Part shown: piece after piece, positions 21,546 to 32,189 of the stretch
Numbering within the stretch: position 1 is the stretch's first letter
How the letters are laid out: every line of letters starts with the position of its first letter
Program-made: the position numbers and the translations under genes
Assembly: GCA_031763025.1 (NCBI GenBank)
Contig: JASSKH010000012.1
Coordinates: forward strand, 4,559,397 to 4,623,396
Reading direction: 5' to 3'
Source of the DNA: Macrocystis pyrifera
Lineage: Eukaryota; Sar; Phaeophyceae; Laminariales; Laminariaceae
DNA: 64,000 bases
Notes under the pieces: model-generated
The model's input: only the letters and a program-made list of their open reading frames with translations
Databases searched by the model: none
What the model was told of the DNA's origin: nothing

Positions 21546-22224
21546 ACGGATGCAGCAGCAGGTATCGCATCATCACCTATCACAGCGGCGCACAGCCGAA
21601 CAACAGGCGAAGGACAATGGTCACCAGCGCCGAACCCGTTGAGCTTCTTGATGGGAAGAGTGGCAGTGCCGATTGCGGGAATTTAGGCGAAATCATCTCA
21701 GGCGAGCGGCCACCAGGCCCGGCTGACGCTGACGACATGCAAGTCGTCGGCAGGACTCGTCTCGGCGACCCTACCCCAGCCTCACCAACGATGGCTAGCA
21801 GTAGCTTGGTTTCTTGTACAAGCAGTTCGGCTGGCTCCGCCATCGAGCAAGGACAAAGCTCCATGCCAGAGCTACGTCTGCGTATTAAACCTTGAGTGTT
21901 TTTGGAAGCCCCTGTCTACTTTGTCCCGGGTTCAAGAAGCAGGGTTCGCTCGTCGTCCTACATAGGCGCCGCTTCATTCGTTTTTTCGTGGTTGGTGTCC
22001 CGCCTGCTCTGTTTAGCTGTGCGGTAATGATTCACGCCCAGTGACAAAACGCCATATCTTGTGTTGTCGCTAACCCTTACCCGTACGTGATGTCTGTCGT
22101 GCGTCATGCGTCATGGAATGACTGTAAAAGTTGTAGGATGATTTGCCGGACGACGCGCGCTCGCAAATCACGTGCTTTGCTCTATGGGGGTGCTTAGGTG
22201 ATGCAAAACATATATTTTCGCAAG

Positions 22225-22612
22225 GATATGTCTTGGATGTCGCACCTCACGAACCTAAAACTTAGGCAAGGCATTGACGGCCGTACCTGTCGTACCTAAT
22301 ACTGTAGGTAAGGTATCGGGATCCGCACCTAGCATACCTAGAACTTAGGTACGGTATGGAGGTCGTCCCCAGGCGAGTACTTAAAGCCGGGTAAGTATTG
22401 GAGTGACGTACCTATCGTACCGAAAACTTAGGTATGGTATCGATGTCCGTACTTAGCGTACGTACCTGATACTCAAAGGTATTGGGCTCCGTACGCAACA
22501 TACCTAAAAATTACTGTAGGTAAGATATTGAGGTCGTCCCCAGGCTAGGACCTAACCCCGAGTATTTTGGTCGACGATTATACACGATACCCGGGTAAGT
22601 ATTAGAGCGGCG
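22225..22612 (+). repeat. Minisatellite with CGTACCTA / TAGGTAAGG motif, left part
   Basis: About six imperfect units of roughly 55-65 bp alternate CGTACCTA with ACTTAGGTAAGGTAT, each forming a small palindrome around the TAGGT core. The array stops at GCGTACCT exactly where U2 begins and resumes after the SINE poly-A. Confidence 0.7.
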
Positions 22613-22614
22613 TA

Positions 22615-22788
22615 CCTTCTCGGCCTTTTGGCTAAGATCGTGTGTAGTATCTGTTCTAATCAGTGTGAAAACTGATTGACGCTCATCGAGTGTCATTTTC
22701 ACACCTGTTTTTGAAATTGCCGGGTTTGGCACTGCTTGCAGTGTTCCGGCTGGATTTCCTCGGTATTTCACTACCGCCTTGTGAGGTC
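22615..22788 (+). ncRNA. U2 spliceosomal snRNA sequence
   Basis: The 5' region reads CTTCTCGGCCTTTTGGCTAA and continues through GTAGTATCTGTTCT, the nearly invariant U2 block; GTAGTA (22644-22649) is the branch-point-pairing sequence. Stem IIa pairs AATCAGT with ACTGATT, IIb is a 7-bp hairpin with an ATC loop (22678-22694), an Sm-like site TGTTTTTGA lies at 22706-22714, stem III pairs GCCGG/CCGGC with an inner perfect CACTGC/GCAGTG helix, and stem IV contains GGTATTTCACTACC. All helices are intact despite primary-sequence divergence, so the copy is recent or functional. It starts abruptly inside a minisatellite unit with no visible snRNA promoter and is followed at once by a SINE, so it may be a retro-inserted copy rather than the locus that feeds the spliceosome. 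Confidence 0.88.
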
Positions 22789-23140
22789 CGTCCCCTCGGG
22801 GACAACAAAATGAATCCCCGGTGGCTTGGTCGGTGGTCCGCGAGCCTGTCAAGATCAATTTCGTGAGTTCGAGTCTCACCGAGTGCATGGGACTTTTTAT
22901 TGCATAAAAAATTGATAAGCGGAAAGTGCGAAAGCGTGAGTTGGCTACATTCGATGAAAATCGACGAGCAGTGGGAATGCTGAACCCTATGCGCGATAAA
23001 AACTAAAGGCACGTACCGGGGGGGAGAAGGGACGACACCTGTGACCACGGCTTGTCCAGAAGATCGTCGAGGGTAAAACCTCATACGAGTGGGCTGGAAA
23101 GCAAAAGTGATGATTAAAAAAAAAAAAAAAAAAAAAAAAA
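22789..23140 (+). repeat. tRNA-derived SINE, copy 1 (fused behind U2)
   Basis: Begins with a small hairpin (22790-22803), then a tRNA-like head: an A-box-like GGTGGCTTGGTCGGTGG (22820-22836) and a B box in a perfect T-arm GTGAG-TTCGAGT-CTCAC (22863-22879). A unique body of about 230 bp follows, ending in a 26-nt poly-A tail (23115-23140). Copy 2 at 46.45 kb shares head, body and A-rich end at about 85 percent by eye. The parent tRNA is not certain. Pol III internal promoter boxes plus an A tail identify it as a SINE that would depend on a LINE for movement. Confidence 0.8.
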
Positions 23141-23260
23141 CTTATCGTACGTAGAACTCAGGTAAGGTATCGTGGTCCGTACCTGACGTACCTGAGACTT
23201 ACGTAAGGCGTCGAAGCCAGTATCCAACGTACCTAAGCGTCGGGTACGGGTACATACCCG
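23141..23260 (+). repeat. Minisatellite, right part, continuing after the U2-SINE insertion
   Basis: CTTATCGTACGTAGAACTCA and the following GGTAAGGTATCG continue the repeat unit broken at 22612. This shows that the roughly 528-bp block between them was inserted. Confidence 0.65.
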
Positions 23261-24678
23261 GGTATTTTACCCGGCGGTTTACTTAATAACCCCACACACC
23301 CTTGCATTTTTGTGTAACAACCGACCGGAAACGTCTCGGTTCGGTCTCGGTTATTTCCCGCCCAAATAACAGGTTAACCGAGGCAATCTCCGGTCGGTTA
23401 TCTGACCGAGCCCACAAGAGGCTTCAGCACCCAGCACTGAGTACGAGATAGAGTGGCGGGAGTTGCAACCTAACCTTCCTGAGGGTTAGGCACCCTCTAC
23501 TTGCCTATTGCCTTTCTTCTTCAAGGGCTCGTACGTGCGTATGGATGTATTGATACATGCGACAAGTACAGCTACCTGTTGTAACAAGCAGCGTTGGGCC
23601 GAGGCGAGTACGACCTTTTTTTCCAAATTCACATTCCGTGTGGCTATGTGCAGTACGTACGTAGGTCGAGTGTAACACGTTATCGTGTCTCATATACCTG
23701 GTATACATGAACAACACGAAACGATTCCGTCACAGCTCTTTACGCCTTGGGCACTACCTACCACCGTATTCTGACGCCCCTCGGGCACGTGTGGTAAATA
23801 GCCCATACCGAGTAGGGCGGAGGCTGTGGCTTCGTTAGTCTATGCAGATTACCTCATCTCTCCTCTACGAACCCATCTGATTTGATCTAGAGGTTCAGGG
23901 CCACCAAATGGAAAGGCAGGTACTTCCACACACACGAGATTCCGTAGGATTCATGAGCTTAGTGCTGTACTAGAGGCTACCGAAAAAGATTGCCTGCGTA
24001 AGGGACCGTCGCGCCGTCAGCTTGTGTGGTGTGACGACTGCTGTGCCAAAGCCTTTTTTCTACGTGCTTTGGGATGAGGCAGTACCCACCACTACACCCG
24101 ACTTGAACTCGTGCAACTACTCGGCGTACTTGAGCTTGATCTTTGATTTTGAATTCTTGTGTCCCTCGCTGCGACGACACCTGAAACTACCAGGACTACC
24201 AACCCTAGTCATGGCAGTGTTGTGTTATACCTTTGGTGCCCTCCTTGGCGACCTCGATTGCCGCTGGAGTCCTCCACAAATAGCGGTATGTCCTTATGTT
24301 CCGACAGGGATATGGTTCCAGCTAGGTCTAATCTTCCAAGACGAGCGAATTGAGCCGTAAGTCGGACTGGGAAATAGCGAGGTATTAAGCCGGCCGCAGG
24401 CCGAAATTTTTGGAGTAAATCGTGCGAATTCCATTCGTCTTAATCCATTTTTCGCGTCTTAGCGCGTCTTAGATTCGTCTTAGCGCGTCTTAGATTCGTC
24501 TTGGCAGTACTGAAACAAGGATTGTATCGACAAACAATGTTACTTGAACAAGGGACGGATACAGCAATGCAGCAACCACACAACAATGTAAAGCGGCGGA
24601 ACGACAATGTTACAGTTGATGAGTGCGATTATTACGTATGATGGGGGTGAACCGCAGTATTATTGCGTACTCGTGGTA

Positions 24679-24786
24679 TTACGGGGGTCCATATTAGTTA
24701 ATAGGACCTATGGTGTACATAAAAACCTATATATTTTCCTATTTTTACTAACAATATTTGGTCCTATTAACTATGGACCCCCGTAA
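24679..24786. mobile_element. MITE family A, copy at 24.7 kb
   Basis: TTACGGGGGTCCATATTAGT at the left and the inverse of it at the right (ends ACCCCCGTAA), 108 bp, flanked by TA. It is very close to the 18.8-kb copy, so probably young. Confidence 0.78.
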
Positions 24787-25102
24787 TAGCTCCTTGTTTT
24801 GTTGGCGTTTGACGAGACACCTACATCAGTACATAATTGATACGAGGTAGTACCTGGTATATTTGAATGTGTACTTCTTGTACATTCGTTCATACGTACC
24901 CATATATTACGTGGAAGCTCCGAAGTCGCATTGCGAATAAAAGGCGTACCAGGTACCTGGTTTTATTGTTGTGTCGTTTTTTTATGAGTGAGTACGAATA
25001 GCATACTGAATAGCATACCGTCGGTAGCCGTGGGAACCAACACACTGAAGTATTTGTATTTGCGTATCACTGATCAATAGTGTATTATTAATAATACCAA
25101 CC

Positions 25103-25750
25103 AACCTACAAAACCGCCCACGGAAAACAGCAAGAGAGAGAGAGAGCTGCAGGTGCCCTAAACTATACGTTGCTACCTGGTACTACTGATGTACCACGGA
25201 CAAAAATACTATTTTAGAGGTATTTGCACATACCACTAAAAAAATAACAAAGCTACGTACTACAGGTATGAAGTACCGCCCGCCGCGTATTTGTTTGGTT
25301 GGCACCAACGAAACCTAAACTGCCCACGGAACACAGAACGAGAGCAGCAGTAGTTGTCCTATATTTGGCGTCCCAAAGAACGCGTTATGTTACCTGGTAC
25401 TGATGATGTACCACGGTGCAGCAATAAACAGCAAAGGAAAAGAATAAGCGAAAACAGGAGTACGAGTAGTCGCCCTGAACTGATATACATGCCGATCAAA
25501 CGTCTGTGCCATATATTTGTTCTCCCCGAATCCGGAAAATAAATAATAAATTCGCTCATACGTTTACCTATATAGCACATACGTATGTTCTCCCCGAATC
25601 CGGAAAATAAATAATTATAGACCATTATCTATCAGTCGAACTCTTTAGTTTGGTTGGCTTTGGGTTTATTACGACGAACTTTTAACGACCAACAAAACCG
25701 CGAACGCGAAACATAACAGAGGAAACAGCAGTAGTAATAATCGTGAGGTA
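25103..25750 (+). repeat. Internal repeated modules in the 24.4-26.2 kb element
   Basis: Modules near 25103, 25315 and 25690 share AAACNGCCCACGGAA-like text, CAGAGNNAACAGCAG, and CTACCTGGTACT..GATGTACCACGG. A 30-bp segment starting TGTTCTCCCCGAATCC is directly repeated at 25518 and 25587. Confidence 0.5.
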
Positions 25751-26188
25751 GCATGTCAATATAAATTGGTGTGGGCCTTCACCAAACCTAACTGCCCAGT
25801 GGTAGTAGGTGGGGAGAGAGGAGAGATCATCTGTCGTCGTGTTTTGTTTTTAATAATAAAGCCATCCTCGAAAATCCGGGCAACCGGGTGCGATGTCCCG
25901 GTGACAGGGAAAAACGCACGGAGGCCGTTCGAAAGAAGCAAGTTGGAGTATAGTCGATTCAACTGTCCTCGCTGTGTTTGCCACCTATTTCCACAGCTCG
26001 CTGTGGTCGTGTCGACCCCCTAAGACCCCTCGACCGGCGCCTGGTGCGTTCTAAGACGACTCTAAGACGTGCCAAGACGAACCAAAATGTGCCAAGACGA
26101 ATCTAAGACTTGCCAAGACGCGATATAGCGAGTAAGACGTGCCTCTTTCTTAGAAACGGATTAAGACGTATTTTAAGACACGTCTTTT

Positions 26189-26420
26189 CCAAAATTCAAA
26201 TTAGGACTCTGGAGAAACGGGAAATTGTTCCTGAAAGCTCGCAAAAAACCACGGGGAGCATTTTGAGGAGTCTATCGGTGTTTCTGGCTTTCCCGCCAAG
26301 TAAAACGCGTATATTCGGCCTAAAGAAACACCGATAGACTCCTCAAAATGCTCCCCGTAGTTTTTTGCGAGCTTTCAGGAACAATTTCCCGTTTCTCCAG
26401 AGTCCTAATTTGAATTTTGG
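26189..26420. repeat. Large near-perfect palindrome (2 x 96 bp, 40-bp loop)
   Basis: Left arm 26189-26284 (CCAAAATTCAAATTAGGACT ... ATCGGTGTTTC) and right arm 26325-26420 are reverse complements with a single mismatch. A transcript would fold into a long hairpin; on the minus strand the mismatch would be a G-U pair. It may be a foldback transposon or a small-RNA precursor. A diverged single-arm copy lies at 26566-26690. Confidence 0.85.
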
Positions 26421-26565
26421 AGTTGCCAATCACTTTTCTCTGGAGGGTCAGAAATAAGGCTGTTGGTCAGAACTGGGGCCAGAAATAGTGGATCTTCGAG
26501 GATTTTTGATGAAAAATCACGATGTCCTCAGAACTGGAAATATGGACGAACAGTCCTACGACGAC

Positions 26566-26690
26566 TCTGGAGAAACGGAAAAGTGCTCGAGAAAGCTCTC
26601 GGAAAACTAAGGGGGGCATCCTGAGGAGTCTACCGGTGTTTTTGACAGTCCCGTTGAGTAAATCGCGGTTTTTTTTTTTCGGCAAAAAAA
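26566..26690 (+). repeat. Diverged single-arm copy of the palindrome
   Basis: GACTCTGGAGAAACGGAAAA through GAGGAGTCTACCGGTGTTTT matches the left arm, and the loop region (GTCCCGTTGAGTAAATCGCG) matches the palindrome's loop. The palindrome's left half is therefore the ancestral unit. Confidence 0.6.
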
Positions 26691-27883
26691 GCCAGTTTTG
26701 AGACCCCTTCAAAAATTTCCCATAATAGTTGGTCTTAGAAGATTGGGCCTAGTTCCAGCGGACAAACAAAAAAGCTTCAAACGGGAAACAGGGGTTCGTG
26801 GAAACCCCTAAATTCGTGTGGTGAGATCGAGATTTTTTTTTTTTTTTTTTCGAGATTGGACTAAGGCCAGATCTTATGCAATTTTTTTTGAGGTGATTAT
26901 ATGGCTGTTTACGGAGGCTTCGGGGTATCTAGTCCCGTTTCTGATCAGATTTTATCAAAATCACGTCTTATGGGGCCTGTTTGGTGGAAAAAATGTTCCT
27001 CCGAGACTTTATCACTCATGAAAGTCCAGGAAGTGATTTTTTTTTTGACAGCCTTTTCTGATCAACTCTGAAAGTGATAAAATTTGCTTTTGCACAAGAC
27101 CTCGGAGGCATTGTACAATTTTGTGTAGGTTACAGACAGGGCTCATGATGGGTCACGACGCTACATGCTTGGTTACTCTTGTACACAGCTGGGCTCCAGC
27201 ACTTGTGCATCGGCCACTACGGAGAGAGAGGGCATCAATACCTTGGCCACCATCGCGTCCCTTGCTGCCGCCCAACTGCAGCTGCTCTAGGCAAAACAAC
27301 TTTGGATACGAATAGGACGAGACTACAGCAGTATCAAAACAATCTACGTAACGTTCTTCTTTTCTGACTACGACGGCCGCAAGCAGCTCATGCTCCGCGA
27401 GAGCGAGAGCTCCTTGCTGGTCCAGCGACCCTTACGCAGCTCCCCAGGAGGTTCCACGTTTCGTTCCTTCCTTGGAGGAGCTGGTGGTGAAGGTTGATCG
27501 CCCAACCCGGCGTGAACGACTCGTTCGTGTCGTGGTCCACGTACGTAGAGTTCAAGGAAACTTCAAGATCTCGGTTCTGTTCTTTTTTTTTTTTGTTCTC
27601 CCATGAAATAAAACCAAAAACACCATAAGACGGCACATGGCGCACCGATCTGGTGTGGCTTTTTGCCGCAGGGAAATCCGACTTCCTGCCTTTTTCAATC
27701 ACTCAAAAAATATTGCATAAGATCTGGCCTAAAATGGGAATCATTCCCATTGGATTGTACTTGGGTTCTGCCGGGATTTTCCTCCATGCCTGCTGCGGTG
27801 TGAGGACTCGGCACGTCGTTAATCGGTACATTATTGTCTACAGGAGGTTGGTGTGTAGGATTCGTTACTGGCTGCCCCCCTCC

Positions 27884-28330
27884 TATTTTTCGCAGTGGTC
27901 CCCCTCGACTTTTGTCATCGACGATGTGTCGTATTCCTGCGCGGAGCAGTGTATGATGGCTGAAAAGGCTCGCCTTTTTCAGGACCACGACGCAGCGGAG
28001 CGGATTTTGGCCTCGCCAGACCCACGCGAGCACAAACGCCTCGGTCGAGTCTTGCATAAATTCCTCTGCGCTATCTGGGACCGCGTTCGGGAAGACGCCG
28101 TCCTTGCTGGTACTTTTGCCATATTCACGCAGAACCCGGCCATGAAGCAGCACCTATTGAGCACTTGCATCCATTTTCTGGTTGAAGCCAGCCCTTTTGA
28201 CCTCGTGTGGGGCATCGGTCTCCAGGCAGACGACCCCGAGGCTCAAGACCCCACTCGGTGGCGTGGGAAAAAACTTGCTCGGGAAAGCTCTCTCCGGTGT
28301 TCGCGACACCCTCCGCTCTATTGAGGCCGG
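27884..28330 (+). CDS. NADAR (YbiA-like) domain at the front of the Ty3/gypsy element
   Basis: Reads YFSQWSPSTFVIDDVSYSCA, then EQCMMAEKARLFQD, then LVEASPFDLVWGIGLQADDP, ending DPTRWRGK. These match the NADAR fold: the F-S-N/Q-W-type start, the AExxMMAxKARLF helix, the FxQNP motif (FTQNPAMKQHLL) and the EASPxDxxWGIGL loop. NADAR proteins bind ADP-ribose-type ligands, and several remove ADP-ribose from guanine bases (family knowledge). It lies in the same direction as, and directly before, the protease region, so it appears to be part of the element rather than a host gene. It belongs to a broken element and is described only as a fossil domain. Confidence 0.75.
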
Positions 28331-28629
28331 GTTGGCACACCCCGCCTCCTCTAATCAATTTTGCACTCCGACCACGACTGACAGAATCCATGAGATTTCA
28401 CCAGCACCGCCCCGCCTTTTAGCCGTGGCCCGCGCTTCCCCAGGTCCTCCCTTGGAGTTTTCGACCGATTTTTCTGACTCGTCGGCTGGTCACAGCCCCG
28501 AGGTGTTGGCTGCCGCCCTTAGTGTCGACCCCTCCCTCGCGCTGCCGAACACGGCCCCTGCCTCGTCGGGGGCGCCAGTACCCTCGATGACGCCACTTTT
28601 ACAACACAAATCGCGATCCACAGCGGAGC

Positions 28630-28770
28630 TGGCGTTCTCGCACCTTTTGGTTGCGTCGCGCTTCTTGACACTGGCTCCCCACAGATTTTCATCCGACGAG
28701 ATGTTTGGGATCGCATGCACTCGGTTTGTGCTTCATCCATCGCGTGTGAGCAGAAATGCGCCCCTCGTTC
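28630..28770 (+). CDS. Aspartic protease region of the Ty3/gypsy element
   Basis: VALLDTGSPQIFIRRDVW contains the retropepsin signature LDTGS followed by a hydrophobic strand, as in Ty3/gypsy proteases. A region reading LLGRDSWMRF further on fits the second half of the fold. It is part of a broken element. Confidence 0.65.
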
Positions 28771-29395
28771 TTGGGGAGGTTTGGGTGAATCGGCCCTCCT
28801 GAAGACTTCGACTCCTGTACGCCCGAGCGTCCAATTTTTTTGGAGAAAATGAGCCTACGTGCTCCCTCGCAGTGTGGCCTGCGTGGTTCCCCCCTCAGTG
28901 ATGCAGCGTGCAGTACTGCTGGGACGTGACAGCTGGATGCGTTTCAATAGCCGCTCCTACCGCTCTCTGCTACATCGGTTGTCTGACCAACGCCTTTTTG
29001 GCGAGCTGGAGTTAGTTCACCACGTCCCGACAGACATGTCCGTGTACACCATCGACCCCGCCGCTTCGGGTGGAGGCTTCCATCTACGCTACGAGGGCGC
29101 AGCAGGCATCACCCTGTCCGACGATTCTCAACTGCTTGCTGTTAACTTGGTTCGAAGCGATGGCTCCCCGGCTCCCACTGGACACTACTTGGTCGACTTG
29201 ATGCCCCAGCCGACCTACCCTCGGTCGAGGAGCACTTCGTCTCCTCCGAACGACAGGATCTTCCCCTCGTTGGAGTGGCGGCTCTCGAGCCGGGGGATAT
29301 CCTCGGCGTCGCCCACGCCCCACTGCTGAGCGTCCCGCTGGACGTTTTAGCAGCAGGACAACCGAACCCACAGCCCTCCCTCCGGACTATCTGAG

Positions 29396-30480
29396 GTGTC
29401 TCCGGTCCCTACAGTTCCAGCTTACGCCCTAGCAGCTCCAGCCTCGCCCTCGCCTGCACTGCTTGAACGTTTGAGCCCAGAGCAACGCGCTTCGTTCCTG
29501 CGCGTCTCGGCACGCTTGCTGTTACATCTGCAGGAGGTGGCTTTTGCCCTTCACGGCACGGACTGGACACCTGAGGCCATCGAACAGCTGGGGGATGTTC
29601 TCTGCGAATTTCCTGACGTTTTCTCGAAGTCCAAGTCTTATTTTGGTTCCTGCTCGTTGATGCCTCTCGTGATTTCGGTCCCGGAAGGAAGCGCTCCTGT
29701 CACGTCCAAGCCGCACCACATCAATCCCATCCTGGCCAAAGCAGTGGAGACCACCTTGAATCAGTACCTGGCGGCAGGCCTGGTCCAGCACTCGACCTCT
29801 CCGTGCTCGAGCCCGCTGGTGGTCATCCCGAAGAAGTCTGCAGGCGTTCGGATCACCGTGAACTACAAGAAACTCAACCAGATCAGCAACCTCAGTCAGC
29901 TGCCTATTCCTCGCGTGGACCAAGTCCTCGACTCCCTGGGGTAGGGACGGGTGTTTTCCCTCTTTGATTTGGTCATCTCGTTCCACCAGATTACCGTGCA
30001 CAAGGACAAGGTCCCTCTCACGGCGTTTTGCATTCCCACGGGCCTCTACGAGTGGCTCGTCATGCCCCAAGGCAGCAGTGCTTCGCCCGGCTGATTCGTC
30101 AAAGTGATTAACGAAGTCATTAAAGGCCTGGCACAGGTGGCGGCCTACCTCGATGACGTGATTGTTTTCGACTCTGATCCGGCGGCTCACGTCAAGACGA
30201 CACGAACCTCTTCGAACACCTGCACAAACACAGCCTCAAGCTCTCCCCCGCGAAGACTCGCCTCGGCGCCATGGGCGCCAATTTTCTGGGCCACTCCAAA
30301 CCGCCCGCGGGTATAAGCCCTAATGCGGAAAATTTTTCGGCTTTGATAAGAATGCCCATACCCAAGAAAGCAGGTCCACGCCCTGATCGGCGGCGTGGGA
30401 TATTATCGTAAATTTCTACCTGACCTGTCTAAACGGATACGTCCTCTCACCGCCCTTGGAGGTCAAGTACGTCTTTACGC
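29396..30480 (+). CDS. Reverse transcriptase region of the Ty3/gypsy element
   Basis: Contains the N-terminal block YLAAGLVQHSTSPCSSPLVV, then IPKKSAGVRITVNYKKLN (fingers), LPIPRVDQVLDSLG, FHQITVHKDKVPLTAF, and the catalytic YLDDVIVF. These are blocks 1-5 of a Ty3/gypsy RT in the right order. It is broken and not expected to be active. Confidence 0.8.
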
Positions 30481-30499
30481 CGGCTATGGAAGTTATCGT

Positions 30500-30870
30500 C
30501 CGCCAGATCCTCGCCGAGCTTGCTGCCCCACCGACTGTGGTCTTCCCTGACTGGAACGCCGTAGCCGACGGCTCCCGCCCTTTCTACTTGTATAGCGACG
30601 CCTGCATCGACGGTTTTGGTGCCGCGGTCGAACAATAACGACCGGACGGCTCGGTACGGTTCATTGCTTATATCAGCCGCGCTAACCTCGGTTACGAGAG
30701 GTACTGGACACCGTTGGACCTGGACGCTGGTAGCATTGTCTGGGCCATCAAACGACTCCGAGGTTACCTGTGGGGCACGGATTTTCGAATATTTTCGGAC
30801 CACAAAGCACTTGAGAGCATCGGCAAAGTAGGGGACCACAACGCGCGCGTCCAGCGCTGACTCGAGTTCC
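30500..30870 (+). CDS. RNase H region of the Ty3/gypsy element
   Basis: YLYSDACIDGFGAAVEQ carries the first catalytic Asp, and a later segment contains WTPLDLDAGSIVWAIKRLRG and RIFSDHKALESI with the TDHKAL-type motif. This is the standard arrangement after RT. It is part of the fossil element. Confidence 0.75.
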
Positions 30871-32189
30871 TCACCGCGTTCGACTACACCCTCGAGTACC
30901 GCAAGGACATCGCCAACGGAAATGCTGGTTTTCTGTCCCGTTTGCCGGATCCCGCCACAGAACACAACCGCAGTGGGTCTAGCTGCATCAACCACGTCGA
31001 GGACGGCGATATCTTCCTCATCCGAGCCTGCGGGCTTCGCACTCGCTCTTCGCCGACCCCTGGTGTCGGTTTGCGTGGGCTGGTGCCCCGCAGTGAAAGT
31101 GCTGTCTTGGGTGGGCTGCCATTCACCTCTTCGAATTTTCGCGATTTTCACGCACACGGGCCACGTATGAGGATTGACGACCTCTCTGCTCCTTCGGGGA
31201 GATTCGTCGTTCGTGTATCTGCTCCCGTCGCCACCGTCGATCGCCGTCCTGGCTTGAGGGTTTTCCCCCCCCACCGCCAACTCCGCTTTCGATTCGGTTT
31301 TAGTCGTACCCTCCGGAGGCGACCAGGGCTCTGCAGAAGCCCCCGCTGCAGCGACGATTGTCGCCCAGCGCGCTCCTCTCCCGACGAGCTCTCTACAGGG
31401 AGAATATTCCGCCGTGATATCTGATCCGGCCGCGTCTCCCCCTTTACCGCCTGGCAACCCGGCGCCTCCGAATATCTTGCTGCCTTCAGGCCGCTTCCCC
31501 ACTCGGACGCGCCGACGAACAGCCGTTGCCGCTGGCACCGCGCCACCTGCTGTTGGTTATGGCTTCGGGACAGCCGGGGTCCGTAGACCCCCCGCCCGGC
31601 GTGCTGTCACCCCGCCGCGAGCCCCACGGCCGCGACCGACCGACCCCCCGTCGATACGGCCCCGACTCCTGGCGCCTCGTCGATCCCGAGGGTACCCATT
31701 CCGTCTGACCGCGACCGCGCCGAGTCCGTGGGGACTCCTCTTTTACGGCTTCCTCTTCAGACTGACGCACCGCCCGTCACCACGACCGTTTTGAACGATC
31801 TCGGCGCAGCTGCTGAATTTCAGTTCGGTGATTCCGCAGCGCGCTATTCTCACACCTCTGGGCTCGGGAACAACAGGTCGAGCCCGCGTGCAACGCCGCC
31901 ATGCGCTACATAGCCCTTGGCCGGCTGGGAGCTTTGCCCGCCGACTTTAGTCGTGTTTTCCTTCCCATAGCGCCCTTCCTTTTCGGAAGTTCAGGAGCTG
32001 GCTATCAAAGACCGCTTGCATACCACCGACGCGGGCATTATTCTACTTGTCCGACAGCCGTCCCCCCCCCCTGCGTTGGACACGCAACGCCCGGTGGGTC
32101 GTACAGCCTGTTTATTGAACGGCGAGCCTATTCGCTTTTATGTGCCGCTGCTGGTCCGCCCCTGGGTCATGCAGGCTTCTTATTCCACG

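Larger units (their letters stand above)
21204..23421. mobile_element. Possible non-autonomous DNA element (hAT-like ends)
   Basis: The left end CAGAGTTGGGC and the right end (reverse complement CTCTTGTGGGC) are imperfect inverted termini. Both are followed by blocks rich in CCGGTTAT / ATAACCGG (21230-21360 and 23310-23410). The interior holds a two-unit repeat (about 21355-21545), the minisatellite and the U2-SINE insertion. No 8-bp target duplication was found, so the assignment is tentative. Confidence 0.3.
24430..26185. mobile_element. Possible DNA element bounded by inverted CGTCTTAG clusters
   Basis: Left: ATTCGTCTTAATCC followed by several CGTCTTAG motifs (24436-24504). Right: many motifs in the opposite sense (CTAAGACG, CCAAGACGAATCTAAGAC, GGATTAAGACGTAT; 26045-26180). 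Such subterminal repeat clusters in inverted orientation are typical of some non-autonomous DNA transposons. The interior holds a family A MITE and repeated modules. No target duplication was found. Confidence 0.4.

Noticed and set aside
22820-22890. A free-standing functional tRNA gene
   Set aside because: The T-arm is good but the acceptor and anticodon stems do not pair well, and a shared body and poly-A tail follow in two copies, so it is a SINE head.
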